NCBI RefSeq assembly: GCF_014495845.1 | Contig: NZ_CP061080.1 | Location: 3,213,001-3,277,000 of the forward strand | Origin: Aquibium microcysteis | GTDB lineage: Bacteria > Pseudomonadota > Alphaproteobacteria > Rhizobiales > Rhizobiaceae | Length of the DNA stretch: 64,000 bases | Direction: 5' to 3' | The notes under the pieces: model-generated | Told to the model about the DNA's origin: nothing | Database searches by the model: none | The model's input: the letters and a program-made list of their open reading frames with translations, nothing else | Part shown: piece after piece, positions 32,837 through 42,126 of the stretch | Layout of the letters: the number at the start of each line of letters is the position of its first letter | Numbering within the stretch: position 1 is the first letter of the stretch | Translations under genes and position numbers: made by a program

Positions 32837-33637
32837 ATGTATTCCGTGAACTATCACCGCGCCGCCTCGGTGGAGGATGCCGCGAGCCTGCTCGCCGCCA
32901 ATGCCGAGGCCAAGCTGGTGTCGGGCGGCATGACGCTGATCCCGGCCATGAAGACGAGGCTGGCGGCGCCCAGCGACCTGATCGACCTGCGCCACGTCGC
33001 TTCGCTGAAGGGGATAAGCGTGTCGGGCTCGTCGGTGACGATCGGCGCCGGCACGACCCATGCCGAGGTGGCCAAGAGCCATGAACTCGCCGCCGTCTGC
33101 CCCGCCCTGGCGAAACTTGCCGGCGGCATCGGCGATCCGCACGTGCGCCATCTCGGCACCATCGGCGGGTCGGTCGCCAACAACGATCCGGCCGCCGACT
33201 ATCCGGCCGCGCTCCTGGCACTGGGCGCCACGGTCGTGACCAACAAGCGCGAGATCGCGGCCGAGGATTTCTTCACCGGGCTGTTCGAGACCGCGCTCGG
33301 CGACGGCGAGATCGTCACCGCCATCCGCTTCACCGCCCCGCAGCAAGCCGCCTACCAGAAGTTCCGCAACCCGGCCTCGCGCTACGCCATGGCCGGCGTC
33401 TTCGTCGCGAAGGGCGGCGACGGCGTGAAGGTGGCGGTGACGGGCGCGGGCGACAACGGGGTGTTCCGCTCGGCCGAGATCGAGGCGGCGCTGTCGTCGA
33501 ACTTCGACGCCTCGGCGCTGGACGGGCTGACCCTGCCGGCCGACGGCATGATGTCGGACATCCACGCCTCCGCCGACTACCGCGCCAACCTCGTGGTGGT
33601 GATGGCCAGGCGCGCCGTGGCCGCAGCCCGCGGGTGA
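32837..33637 (+). CDS. coxM: Molybdenum hydroxylase medium (FAD-binding) subunit, CoxM-type
   Basis: 266 residues with AAGGAG before the ATG. FAD-binding motifs LVSGGMTLIPAMK near residue 30 and HLGTIGGSVANNDPAADYP around residue 110 are intact, followed by the CO_deh_flav C-terminal domain. It receives electrons from the small subunit and passes them to an external acceptor. It is the last gene of the operon and is followed within 35 nt by a strong hairpin terminator. The 128-nt gap before it has no visible gene. Confidence 0.92.
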   Translation: MYSVNYHRAASVEDAASLLAANAEAKLVSGGMTLIPAMKTRLAAPSDLIDLRHVASLKGISVSGSSVTIGAGTTHAEVAKSHELAAVCPALAKLAGGIGDPHVRHLGTIGGSVANNDPAADYPAALLALGATVVTNKREIAAEDFFTGLFETALGDGEIVTAIRFTAPQQAAYQKFRNPASRYAMAGVFVAKGGDGVKVAVTGAGDNGVFRSAEIEAALSSNFDASALDGLTLPADGMMSDIHASADYRANLVVVMARRAVAAARG

Positions 33638-33671
33638 TCCGCAACAGACATCGGCTCCCATCATCGTGACC

Positions 33672-33705
33672 GGCGGGAGGCCCCTGCAGGGCCTTCCGCC
33701 TTTTT
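33672..33705 (+). terminator. Rho-independent terminator after the cox-type operon
   Basis: A 12-bp stem (GGCGGGAGGCCC with GGGCCTTCCGCC, one G-T wobble), loop CTGCA, followed by TTTTT at 33701-33705. It is the clearest intrinsic terminator in the window and marks the 3' end of the S-L-M operon. Confidence 0.9.
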
Positions 33706-33999
33706 CGGGCCAGCCGCCCGGCTGCCGGCAGCCGCATGCGCCTGCCTCACACGCGGCGGAACGGCCGCATCTCGCAATCTTTCAATTTGCACCGATCGGC
33801 TTCACCGCCCCGCAAGACGGTCCATGCTAATCCGACCCTGAGGGGGAGAATTGTCGCCATCGTGCGGCAAAGGCATGATGCCGCTTCGTCCCCGGCCGGT
33901 CGACCCGGCGGTGCGTTCCTCGACAGCGATAACCGCGACCGCGGCAGGACATTTCCTGCCGGCGACCACGCCCGGTCGCGCACGATGGGGGCATTCCTT
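33706..33999. promoter_or_regulatory. 294-nt upstream region of the PruR-like/kinase operon
   Basis: No supported gene lies between the terminator and the ATG at 34000. The stretch around 33775-33850 (ATCTTTCAATTTGCACC and CATGCTAATCC) is less GC-rich than its surroundings and is the best candidate for the promoter of the three-gene signalling operon. No defined -35/-10 pair is claimed. Confidence 0.35.
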
Positions 34000-34503
34000 A
34001 TGAAGACCTTGCTTGCAGGCTGCGCTTTCGCCCTGCTTTCCCTGACCGCCGCGATTGCCGGACCGCTCGGCCAGCCGGCCGGCGAGACGATCCTGACCGT
34101 GACCGGCGACATCGCCAACACCAACGGCGACGGCGTCGCCGCCTTCGACCTGGCCATGCTCGATGCGCTCGAACGCCGCGGCGCCTCGATGGAGACGCCG
34201 TGGACCGAAGGCAGCACCGCCTTCGAGGGGCCGCTGCTGAAGGCCGTGCTCGAGGCCGCCGGAGCACGGGGCAAGACGCTGATCGTCAAGGCGCTGAACG
34301 ACTATTCCGCCGAAGTGCCGATGGAGGATGCGACGGCCTTTCCCACCATGCTGGCGATCCGCATGAATGGTGAGGAGATGTCCGTCCGCGACAAGGGGCC
34401 GATCTTCATGATCTATCCTTTCGACACACATCCGGAACTCTACAACGAGAAGTACTTCTCGCGGTCGGTCTGGCAGATCAAGGAAATCGAGGTCGTCGAT
34501 TGA
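34000..34503 (+). CDS. Periplasmic SUOX-fold protein without cysteine, PruR-like
   Basis: 167 residues: a signal peptide ([10 protein letters not shown]...TAAIA, cleavage about residue 20) then a molybdopterin-binding (SUOX) fold, recognisable from [46 protein letters not shown] and [10 protein letters not shown]. The mature part contains no cysteine, so the Mo-ligating residue of real SUOX enzymes is absent; it should bind a pterin-like ligand or act as a partner, not catalyse. In Agrobacterium PruR is a protein of this type that senses pterins for the adjacent c-di-GMP enzyme DcpA. Here its stop overlaps the TTG start of a sensor kinase, so kinase and sensor are co-translated. An ATG 15 nt earlier is also possible. 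Confidence 0.75.
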   Translation: MKTLLAGCAFALLSLTAAIAGPLGQPAGETILTVTGDIANTNGDGVAAFDLAMLDALERRGASMETPWTEGSTAFEGPLLKAVLEAAGARGKTLIVKALNDYSAEVPMEDATAFPTMLAIRMNGEEMSVRDKGPIFMIYPFDTHPELYNEKYFSRSVWQIKEIEVVD

Positions 34504-36731
34504 AAGCGGACTTCGCCGCCAGCCGCGAGGCCGTCCGGAAGGCCGGCAGGACGACCAGATACCTGATCGCCCTGTCGGTCGGGCTGATGGCTGCGCTTGC
34601 CGGAGCCTTCGTGCACCTGTCCTCGCGGCAGAACTCGCTCCAGGATTCCATCCGCGAGGATGCGCTCTGGGCGGTCTACCAGCTCGACAGGGAGGCGCGG
34701 ACGCTGTCGGAGAGAGTGCATGGCGTGTCGGAGACGAGCGACGGTCCGACGCTGAAGAGCCTGACCACCCGCTACGACATTCTCTATTCGCGCCTGTCGA
34801 TTCTCGACAACGGGCAATATGCGCCGCACTTCGTGTCCAGCGAGCGTATCCGCCATCGGCGCCGTGAAGTGCGGGAGATCGTGCTCGGTATCGAGCACAT
34901 CTTCAACGACATCGGCCGCGGCAACTCGCTGACCACCTCCGCACTGGCCGATCTGCGCGCAAGAATGCCGGTGCTCCTGCAGCACACCAACGAGCTGTTG
35001 ACCTTCACCAACGCGACCGTCTCGACGGCGCGCGCCGATTCGCGCGACTTCGTCATGCGCCTGCAGAACATCGCCGCCGTCTTCGTGGTGGCGCTGATGT
35101 TCACGATCGGGTTCCTGATCCTGAACTTGAAGCGGCAGCTCTCGGTGATGCGCCGGGCCTCCGAGCATCTCGAGCGGATGACGGAGAATCTCTCCGAGGC
35201 CTATGAAGCGGCCGAAGCGGGCAACCGCGCCAAGTCGCAGTTCATGGCCACCGTCGGGCATGAAATCCGCACGCCGCTGAATGCGATCCTCGGCATGGCG
35301 GAGCTGATGTCGCGCACCGAGCTGTCGGACGAAAATCGTGAGAACGTTCGGGTGATCACCAGTTCCGGCACGGCCTTGCTCGAGGTCATCAACGAGATTC
35401 TCGATTTCGCCAAGCTGGAGCACGGCGGCCAGCCTGCAGAGAACCTGCCCTTCGACGCTCGCGCACTGGTGAAGGATTCCATGCGCATCATGGAGGGACG
35501 CGCCCGGGAACAGGGCGACGTGCTGACCTGCTCCTGCGGGATCGATGGGGACAGCTGGTACTATGGCGATCCCACACAGCTGCGCCGCGTGGTGCTGAAC
35601 CTTGTCAGCAACGCGGTCAAGTTCACCGAGAACGGCACCATCCACGTCAAGGCGGCAGACGCGGTCGGCGCCGACGGCCATCCGCGGCTGCGATTCGAGG
35701 TCTCCGACACCGGCATCGGCATCCCGCGAGACGCCCTCCACCGACTGTTCAACGCCTTCAGCCAGGTCGACGGCACGATCAGCCGACGCTATGGCGGCAC
35801 CGGCCTCGGGCTGGCCATCTGCAAGCGTATCGTGGAAAGCCTCGGCGGAGAGATCGGTGTCGAGAGCACGCCCGGCCGCGGCAGCCTGTTCTGGTTCGAG
35901 GTTCCGGCCGAACGCGCTCCCGCGCAGGAAACCGTGGTCGAACAGCCGGTCGAATCGCCGGCGCCGCGTCTCGACATCCTCCTCGTCGAGGACAACGAAG
36001 TGAACCGGCAGGTCGCCACCCGCTTCCTCGAACGTCTGGGACAGTCCGTGGCCGTGGCCGTCGACGGTGCGCAGGCCGTCGCGATGGCGAAGGACCATCT
36101 CTACGATCTGATCCTGATGGACATGCAGATGCCGGTGATGGACGGCATCGCCGCCACGCGCGAGATCCGCAGACTGGGCGGCATTCTCGGCCGGGTGCCG
36201 ATCGTCGCCATGACCGCCAATGCCTCAGACACCGACCGGAAGCTCTGCATGGAGGTCGGCATGAACGGCTTCGAGGCGAAGCCGATCAGTTCCGCGCGGC
36301 TCGCCAGGCTGCTCGCCGAACATTGCAGCGAGGTTGCGGCCGTTCCCGCAGCCGCCCGGGAACGGCCGGCGGAGGCACCCGCGCCGGTCGACGCGCTCCC
36401 CCTGCAGACCGCGGCCGTGCACGACGAGGATCGCCATGCGGAACTCGTGGATGCGATCGGACAGGACGGCTTCGAGCAGTTGCTCGGCGTCTTCTTCGAC
36501 GACGCGGGCGCGCTGTTGTCGGACCTGCACCGTGCGATGAGCGCGCACGACAACGAACTTCTCGACCGGTCCCTGCATTCCCTGAAGGGCTCGGCCTCGA
36601 ATCTCGGTTTCACCCGGATGGCGGAGCTTGCCGAGAGCCTTCGTTCGACGAGGCTCGACGAGGCCGCCCTCGCGCGCGTTGCCGCCGAGATCGCCAGATT
36701 GAACGACACCCAGTGCAAGCGGGCGGCATAG
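34500..36731 (+). CDS. Hybrid sensor histidine kinase with receiver and HPt domains
   Basis: 743 residues from a TTG overlapping the previous stop (TTGA). TM1 is about residues 20-40, a mostly helical periplasmic domain about 41-189, and TM2 about 190-210. A coiled coil leads to HisKA (His254 in GHEIRTPLN), HATPase_c ([29 protein letters not shown]), a receiver (acceptor Asp541 in [11 protein letters not shown]) and a C-terminal HPt (His693 in [14 protein letters not shown]). All phosphorelay residues are present. The periplasmic domain probably contacts the co-translated SUOX-fold protein. The likely phosphate target is the next gene, an HD-GYP response regulator 9 nt downstream. Confidence 0.92.
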   Translation: MKADFAASREAVRKAGRTTRYLIALSVGLMAALAGAFVHLSSRQNSLQDSIREDALWAVYQLDREARTLSERVHGVSETSDGPTLKSLTTRYDILYSRLSILDNGQYAPHFVSSERIRHRRREVREIVLGIEHIFNDIGRGNSLTTSALADLRARMPVLLQHTNELLTFTNATVSTARADSRDFVMRLQNIAAVFVVALMFTIGFLILNLKRQLSVMRRASEHLERMTENLSEAYEAAEAGNRAKSQFMATVGHEIRTPLNAILGMAELMSRTELSDENRENVRVITSSGTALLEVINEILDFAKLEHGGQPAENLPFDARALVKDSMRIMEGRAREQGDVLTCSCGIDGDSWYYGDPTQLRRVVLNLVSNAVKFTENGTIHVKAADAVGADGHPRLRFEVSDTGIGIPRDALHRLFNAFSQVDGTISRRYGGTGLGLAICKRIVESLGGEIGVESTPGRGSLFWFEVPAERAPAQETVVEQPVESPAPRLDILLVEDNEVNRQVATRFLERLGQSVAVAVDGAQAVAMAKDHLYDLILMDMQMPVMDGIAATREIRRLGGILGRVPIVAMTANASDTDRKLCMEVGMNGFEAKPISSARLARLLAEHCSEVAAVPAAARERPAEAPAPVDALPLQTAAVHDEDRHAELVDAIGQDGFEQLLGVFFDDAGALLSDLHRAMSAHDNELLDRSLHSLKGSASNLGFTRMAELAESLRSTRLDEAALARVAAEIARLNDTQCKRAA

Positions 36732-36740
36732 GAGCGCGGC

Positions 36741-37805
36741 ATGCGATTGAACGTCCTGATCGTCGAGGACAACCGCTCGAACCTGATGCTGATGGAGATG
36801 CTCGTCCGCCAGGTCGGTCGCTGTTCCGTGCTCGCCTACCCCGATCCGGGCAGGCTTCTGGACGACCTTCCAGGCATCCATTTCGACATCGCGCTGGTCG
36901 ACTACCAGATGCCGGGCATGAACGGGATCGACCTCATCGCGGCCATCCGGGCAGACCCGCGCTTCGCCGAAAAGCCGATCGTCATGATCACCGCCGACGA
37001 CGATGCCGACCTGCGGCTGCGCGCCATCAAGGCGGGTGCGGTCGAGTTCCTCACCAAGCCGGTCGAGCCGATCGAGTTCAAGGCGCGCCTGGCGAACCTC
37101 GCGCGACTCTGCGAGGTCCAGCTGAAGCTCGCCGACCAGGCCGAGTGGCTGCGCGGCGAGGTGGAGATGGCGACGCTCGAACTGCGCCGCCGCGAGGAGG
37201 AGATCATCAACCGGCTGACGCTCGCCGCCGGCTACAAGGACCAGGAAACCGCCAACCACACGCTGCGCATGGCGCGCTACTCTGCGCTTATCGCCCGGGA
37301 ACTCGGACTGTCCGAAGCCTTCTGCCGGGACCTCCAGCTCGCCGCTCCCATGCACGACATCGGCAAGGTGGGCATTCGCGACGACGTGCTCCTGAAGCAG
37401 GGAAGCCTCACCGCGACCGAACGCGCGCATATCGACACCCATACGAGCATCGGGGCCGCGATCCTCGCCGGCTCGTCCTGTGACCTGCTGCAGCTGGCGG
37501 CGACCATCGCCGTCTCGCACCACGAACACTGGGACGGATCAGGCTATCCGAAGGGCCTCTCGGGCGAAGACATTCCCCTCGTCGGGCGCATCGCGGCGGT
37601 GGCGGACGTATTCGATGCGCTGACGTCGGAGCGGGCCTACAAGTGCGCCTGGACCGTCGACCGGGCGTTCCAGCACCTGCGCGAACAGGCGGGGCGCCAT
37701 TTCGATCCGGATTGCGTGGCAGCCTTCGAGCGATGCCGGGACAGGGTTCTCGCGGTCATGCTCGAATTTCCCGGTGACGGCGGTATGCGGCGCCAGGTGG
37801 CCTGA
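36741..37805 (+). CDS. Response regulator with HD-GYP c-di-GMP phosphodiesterase domain
   Basis: 354 residues, AGGAG just upstream. Receiver: E9-D10, acceptor Asp54 (LVDYQMPGMNG), Lys106 (TKPVEP). A helical linker (about 125-160, LRRREEEIINRL) leads to the HD-GYP domain: His173, HD pair 205-206 (MHDIGKVG), HHEHWDGSGYP with GYP at 268-270. It is expected to hydrolyse cyclic di-GMP under control of the hybrid kinase 9 nt upstream. Its linker and domain order closely match the HD-GYP protein at 27985-29028, indicating paralogs. It is convergent with the nitronate monooxygenase gene. Confidence 0.92.
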   Translation: MRLNVLIVEDNRSNLMLMEMLVRQVGRCSVLAYPDPGRLLDDLPGIHFDIALVDYQMPGMNGIDLIAAIRADPRFAEKPIVMITADDDADLRLRAIKAGAVEFLTKPVEPIEFKARLANLARLCEVQLKLADQAEWLRGEVEMATLELRRREEEIINRLTLAAGYKDQETANHTLRMARYSALIARELGLSEAFCRDLQLAAPMHDIGKVGIRDDVLLKQGSLTATERAHIDTHTSIGAAILAGSSCDLLQLAATIAVSHHEHWDGSGYPKGLSGEDIPLVGRIAAVADVFDALTSERAYKCAWTVDRAFQHLREQAGRHFDPDCVAAFERCRDRVLAVMLEFPGDGGMRRQVA

Positions 37806-37847
37806 GCCGGGTCCCGCCGACGGCATGACCCGACCGGACGGCTCCGA

Positions 37848-38801
37848 TCAGGCACAGAGATGCCGTCGGGCTGCCGCATACTCGGCGGCCAGCCTGTCCA
37901 CCAGTTCGCCGGCGGGCACCACCTCGTCGATGACGCCGATGCCCTGGCCGCAGCCCCAGATGTGCTTCCAGGCCTTGGTCGTGGAGCTGCCGAAGTTCAT
38001 CTTCGACGGGTCGGAGACCGGCAGGTTGTCGGGATCGAGCCCCTGCGCGGCGATCGATCCCTTCAGGTAGTTGCCGTGCACGCCGGTGAAGAGGTTGGAA
38101 TAGACGATGTCGGCGGCCTTCGAGTCGACGATCATCGCCTTGTAGGCGTCCTCTGCGCGCGCCTCCGCCGTGGCAATGAAGGGCGAGCCGATATAGGCCA
38201 GGTCCGCCCCCATCGCCTGCGCAGCGAGGATGGCGCCGCCATTGGCGATCGATCCGGACAGCAGGAGCGGCCCGTCGAACCAGCGGCGGATTTCCTGCAC
38301 CAGCGCGAAGGGTGACAGCGTGCCGGCATGGCCGCCCGCCCCTGCCGCGACCGCGATCAGCCCGTCGGCTCCTTTTTCGATGGCCTTGCGGGCGTGACGG
38401 TCGTGGATGATGTCGTGCAGCACGATGCCGCCATAGGAATGCACCGCCTGGTTGACCTCCTCGACGGCGCCGAGCGAGGTGATCACCACCGGCACCTTGT
38501 ACTTCACGCACATCGCGAGGTCGTGCTGGAGGCGCATGTTCGACTTGTGCACGATCTGGTTGACCGCGTAGGGTGCTGCCGGACGTTCCGGATTCGCGGC
38601 GTCATGGGCGGCGAGCGTCTCGGTGATCTCGGCCAGCCATTCGTCGAGCTGCGCCTCGGGGCGGGCGTTCAGCGCAGGGAACGAGCCGACCACGCCGGCC
38701 TTGCACTGCGCCAGCACCAGCGGCGGGTGCGAGATGATGAAGAGGGGAGACCCGACCACGGGGATGCGCAGGTTCTTCTTCAGGATGTCCGGTAAGGCCA
38801 T
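37848..38801 (-). CDS. Nitronate monooxygenase / 2-nitropropane dioxygenase family
   Basis: 317 residues from MALPDILKKNLRIPVVGSP. The FMN-dependent TIM barrel is recognisable: FPALNARP, the active-site region AAGAGGHAG (His), LLLSGSIANGGAILAAQAMGADLAYIGSPF and a C-terminal GQGIG segment. The family oxidises nitronates such as propionate-3-nitronate; some members are enoyl-reductase-like. An 18-nt near-perfect operator palindrome lies 27 nt upstream of the start (38828-38845), suggesting regulation shared with acyl-CoA metabolism. Confidence 0.85.
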   Translation of the reverse strand: MALPDILKKNLRIPVVGSPLFIISHPPLVLAQCKAGVVGSFPALNARPEAQLDEWLAEITETLAAHDAANPERPAAPYAVNQIVHKSNMRLQHDLAMCVKYKVPVVITSLGAVEEVNQAVHSYGGIVLHDIIHDRHARKAIEKGADGLIAVAAGAGGHAGTLSPFALVQEIRRWFDGPLLLSGSIANGGAILAAQAMGADLAYIGSPFIATAEARAEDAYKAMIVDSKAADIVYSNLFTGVHGNYLKGSIAAQGLDPDNLPVSDPSKMNFGSSTTKAWKHIWGCGQGIGVIDEVVPAGELVDRLAAEYAAARRHLCA

Positions 38802-38827
38802 GGCGTCGCTCACTCCCCGCAGGCTTT

Positions 38828-38845
38828 GACGTTTGCGTAAACGTC
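38828..38845. promoter_or_regulatory. Palindromic operator upstream of nitronate monooxygenase
   Basis: GACGTTTGCGTAAACGTC: perfect 7-nt arms (GACGTTT/AAACGTC) around GCGT, starting 27 nt upstream of the start codon. The GTTTnCGTAAAC form resembles sites of MerR-type LiuR/acyl-CoA-responsive regulators in proteobacteria (from memory, uncertain). A related GTTTACGTTTACG string lies upstream of the acyl-CoA ligase gene (50702-50717). Confidence 0.6.
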
Positions 38846-39007
38846 GATACAAGCAGATCGTCGTGCGGGCAAGCGCGGCGGGGCGGGTGCAGCCACTGGC
38901 GGCGCCCGTCGGACTTTCTTGGGACCGGGCTTACCGAAGGTCGATGCGTTGTTGCTTGCGACCGCTCGCGCGGTTAACCATTCGCGACGGCATGTGAGGT
39001 ACTGCAG

Positions 39008-40312
39008 TTGAATCCGATCGAAAAGACGATCCGGACCGCCCTGGAGCGAGGCGACGCCGACGATCGCGCCTATCGCGAAAAGGTCTACCGTTCCGTCTAT
39101 GCGGCGCTGGAAAAGAACATCGCCGCCAATCCCGATCTCTCGGACCACGCGGTCGAGCGGCGCCGCGAAATGCTGAAGGCCAGCATCCTGACGGTGGAGC
39201 AGGAATTCGTCCCCGCCTTCGAGCCGGAGAGTCCGGCCGAAGCCGAAGATTCCTTCGACTTCGAGGAGGCATTCGAGGACGAGGAGGCCTTCGAGGCCCC
39301 GGCCGCGCCGAACCATCGCATGGAGCCGTTTCCGCAGGTGCAGGCGCGCGGCAGCGAGCCGCGATCCTCCTGGGCCGCCGCGTCCAGCCGCTACTATGGC
39401 GGCGAGGCGCAAGGCAGGACGTCCGCCTGGCCGCGACAGCAGCCCCCGCGCGAGCCGGTGATCGTCGAGCGGCAACCGCGCCCGGCTTTCGACGACGGTC
39501 CCATCCCGCTGCCCGACATCGAACCCCGGCATCCCGCGCGCGGCCGCGATCGTGGTACGGCTTCCTCGGGACTGGACGGACTGGCGCCGCGCCGCGACGT
39601 CCGCAGCCGAGGCCCGCGCATCGACGCACCGGTTCGCGGCGGGAACGAGCCGCGGGGGCGCCGCGGTCGCATCTTCATCATCCTGTTTCTCGCGGTCACG
39701 TTCTTTGCCGCCGGCGCCATGGCGGTCTGGTGGGCGATGGACAGCGGCCTCTTCCTCTCCGCCGAGGAGCGCGACACGAGCGTTCCGAACCCGCCGCTGA
39801 AGCTGGAGGACGAGGAGTTCCAGCCTGGAGCCCCGCCGCCGCTCAGCGAAGGGCAGCCGGCCGGAGGCAATGGCGGCGACTGGATCACCGTCTTCACGCC
39901 CACCGATCCGACACGCGTGCTCACCCTGTCGGGCGGAACCGCGCAGGTGATCGAGATCGAAGGCGGCGTGGCCCTGCGCATCCGCTCCTCCGCGCCGAAC
40001 GAACCCGTCCGCTTCGAGGTCGGCCAAGGCACCCTCCAGGCCATCGCCGGGCGAAGCGCCGTCTTCAACATCAGGGCGAGGACAGAGCCCGGCCGCGAGA
40101 CGGAGATCCTCGTCACGTGCGACTTCGGCGCGCTCGGCGATTGCGGTCGCAAGCGCTACGTCGTCTCGTCGGAAAACCGCGACTACGCCGTTGCGCTGGA
40201 TGTGCCCGACGTCCGCCCGACCGGCGCCGGCAGCATCGCCATCGTCACGGACTTCGGCGACGGGGGCCGTTCGGTCGACATCATCGACATCAGCGTGACG
40301 GTTCCGGACTGA
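39008..40312 (+). CDS. Single-pass membrane protein of unknown function
   Basis: 434 residues beginning with TTG; GAGG is about 9 nt upstream. I do not recognise a family beyond a general similarity to rhizobial hypothetical proteins. N-terminal 60 residues are helical (RTALERGDADDRAYREKVYR), followed by acidic and Pro/Arg-rich low-complexity sequence, one membrane segment at about 221-243 (IFIILFLAVTFFAAGAMAVW), and a C-terminal, probably periplasmic beta-rich domain with two cysteines (CDFGALGDC) that could form a disulphide. It stands alone between divergent and convergent neighbours. Confidence 0.75.
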   Translation: MNPIEKTIRTALERGDADDRAYREKVYRSVYAALEKNIAANPDLSDHAVERRREMLKASILTVEQEFVPAFEPESPAEAEDSFDFEEAFEDEEAFEAPAAPNHRMEPFPQVQARGSEPRSSWAAASSRYYGGEAQGRTSAWPRQQPPREPVIVERQPRPAFDDGPIPLPDIEPRHPARGRDRGTASSGLDGLAPRRDVRSRGPRIDAPVRGGNEPRGRRGRIFIILFLAVTFFAAGAMAVWWAMDSGLFLSAEERDTSVPNPPLKLEDEEFQPGAPPPLSEGQPAGGNGGDWITVFTPTDPTRVLTLSGGTAQVIEIEGGVALRIRSSAPNEPVRFEVGQGTLQAIAGRSAVFNIRARTEPGRETEILVTCDFGALGDCGRKRYVVSSENRDYAVALDVPDVRPTGAGSIAIVTDFGDGGRSVDIIDISVTVPD

Positions 40313-40431
40313 GGCCGACGCAGCCGGTTGGAAGGAAAAGCTCAGGAACCTCGCAGAGATCCCGACGCCTCCGCGCCCGTCGGCGGCTCTTCGGTTCGAT
40401 GACGGCTGTGGAACCGGCGCTCCGTCGACAA

Positions 40432-40489
40432 GGCTGACCGGTCAGCCAAGGCCGACCGTCTCAGCCAAGGCTGACGGGCTCAGCCGTCG
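40432..40489. repeat. Tandem 19-nt hairpin repeats at the end of the DNA ligase gene
   Basis: TCAGCCAAGGCYGACSGKC-type units begin at 40442, 40461 and (partly) 40480, period 19, preceded by a perfect 16-nt palindrome GGCTGACCGGTCAGCC (40432-40447). The third unit contains the ligase stop codon. Layout parallels the hairpin array at 21796-21846, where the last copy also contains a stop codon. It could be an mRNA-stabilising or termination-related structure. Confidence 0.7.
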
Positions 40490-42084
40490 AGCAGCGCCTG
40501 CAATGATTCCAGCCGGTCCGCTTCCGCCGCCGGCTTGTCCCAGCGCAGGCGCGAGATGCGCGGAAACCGCATCGCGACCCCGGATTTGTGCCGAGTCGAC
40601 CGGTTCAGCCCTTCGAAGGCCACTTCCAGCACCAGACCGTGCCCGCGGTCGGCCCGCACCGAGCGGACGGGCCCGAAGCGCTCCACCGTGTTGTCGCGCA
40701 CGTACTTGTCGATCTGGCGCAGTTCCTCGTCGGTGAAGCCGAAATAGGCCTTGCCGACGGGCACCAGCTCCGGCCTGTCCTCCGGACCGGTCCAGACTCC
40801 GAACGTGTAGTCCGAATAGAAGCTCGACCGCTTGCCATGCCCGCGCTGGGCATACATCAGAACCGCGTCCACCGTGTGCGGGTCGCGCTTCCACTTGAAC
40901 CAGGGACCCTTTGGTCGGCCGGGCACGTAGGCCGAGTCGCGCCGCTTCAGCATCACGCCTTCGATCACCGGGTGCGGCGGGCGCCTTCGCTTGTCGTCGA
41001 GTTCCTTCCAGCCGGAGAAGTCGACGAAGGGCGACAGATCGAAACGGTCGGCGGGGAGCCTTGCCGCGAAAGCCTCGAGCCTGGCGCGCCGTTCGACGAA
41101 TGGCAGAGGCCGCAGGTCCTCTCCACCCTCCTCCAACAGATCGTAGCAGCGCACGAAGACGGGAAACTTCTCCCGCATCCTGGCGGACACGGCCTTGCGG
41201 TTGAGGCGCTGCTGGAGGTCCGAGAAGGTGCCGGTGTGCCGCCCGGCGACCCCCACGAGCAGTTCGCCGTCGATCGACCCGGCGAAGTTCATCGCCTCCA
41301 GCAGGTCTGGAAATGCTCCGGACACGTCGTCGCCCGTCCGCGAATAAAGCCGGTGGACGCCGCCCTCAGACGTCGCCTGCACCCGGATTCCGTCCCATTT
41401 CCACTCCGCAAGGTAATCGGCAGGGTCGAGCTTCTCCAGATCGCCGTCCTGCACCGGGTTGGACAGCATCACGGGTCGGAACAGCGCCTGCGCCTGCGGC
41501 TCGGGCCGCGGTCCCCGCTTCTCCAGCCACATGAACAGCGGTTCGTAGGGCGGCGCGATACCGTGCCACAGTTCCTCGATCTCGGCCACGTCGACCTGGC
41601 CGAAATCGGCGAGCGCCTGCTTGGCGAGACGCGCCGACACGCCGATCCGCAGGCCGCCCGTGACCAGCTTGATGAGTGCGAAGCGCGACGGCGCATCGAG
41701 CCTGTCGAGAAGCGTGGCGAAGACCGCCGGCCCGTTGGCGCGGCCGGCGGCCAGGAGAGCCTCCACCGCTTCCGACAGGCTGGGATCGGCATTGTGCAGC
41801 ACCCGCCCCTCGGGTGCTGGCCAGACCAGCGACACGGTCTCCGCCAGATCGCCGACATAGTCGTAGGAATAGGCGAAGAGCACCGGGTCCATCCGTTCCA
41901 TCACCAGTGCCCGGAGCATCGCCGGCTTGACGCTCGGAATGTCGAGATCCCCGGTGATCGCCGCCAGCGCCAGTCCGCGGTCGGGATCCGGCACGGCAGC
42001 GAAATGGTCGGCCAGGAGCTTCAGCTTCGCATTGCGCGACGGGGTGAGCACCAGGCGGTCGAGGAGGTCGGCGAAGGGTTTCAT
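40480..42084 (-). CDS. ATP-dependent DNA ligase (cisplatin damage response type)
   Basis: 534 residues. An N-terminal ligase helical domain (MKPFADLLDRLVLTPSRNAKL) precedes the adenylation domain with the nucleophile Lys229 in EWKWDGIR, then SIDGELLVG, VEGVMLKRRDS and the OB-fold C-terminus (KWKRDPHTVDAVLMYAQRG, GLVLEVAFEGLNRS). It seals nicks using ATP. In many alphaproteobacteria it is encoded with a ligase-associated MBL exonuclease, which is the next gene upstream here (42318-43328), and often with a Lhr-type helicase and PdeM phosphoesterase, which are not seen in this window. Confidence 0.93.
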   Translation of the reverse strand: MKPFADLLDRLVLTPSRNAKLKLLADHFAAVPDPDRGLALAAITGDLDIPSVKPAMLRALVMERMDPVLFAYSYDYVGDLAETVSLVWPAPEGRVLHNADPSLSEAVEALLAAGRANGPAVFATLLDRLDAPSRFALIKLVTGGLRIGVSARLAKQALADFGQVDVAEIEELWHGIAPPYEPLFMWLEKRGPRPEPQAQALFRPVMLSNPVQDGDLEKLDPADYLAEWKWDGIRVQATSEGGVHRLYSRTGDDVSGAFPDLLEAMNFAGSIDGELLVGVAGRHTGTFSDLQQRLNRKAVSARMREKFPVFVRCYDLLEEGGEDLRPLPFVERRARLEAFAARLPADRFDLSPFVDFSGWKELDDKRRRPPHPVIEGVMLKRRDSAYVPGRPKGPWFKWKRDPHTVDAVLMYAQRGHGKRSSFYSDYTFGVWTGPEDRPELVPVGKAYFGFTDEELRQIDKYVRDNTVERFGPVRSVRADRGHGLVLEVAFEGLNRSTRHKSGVAMRFPRISRLRWDKPAAEADRLESLQALLDG

Positions 42085-42126
42085 GGGTAGGAATGGCCCC
42101 TACGGCATGCCGATCGCTCTACGACA

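Noticed and set aside
34000..34503. Sulfite oxidase-like enzyme
   Set aside because: No cysteine in the mature protein to ligate molybdenum, small size, and co-translation with a sensor kinase.
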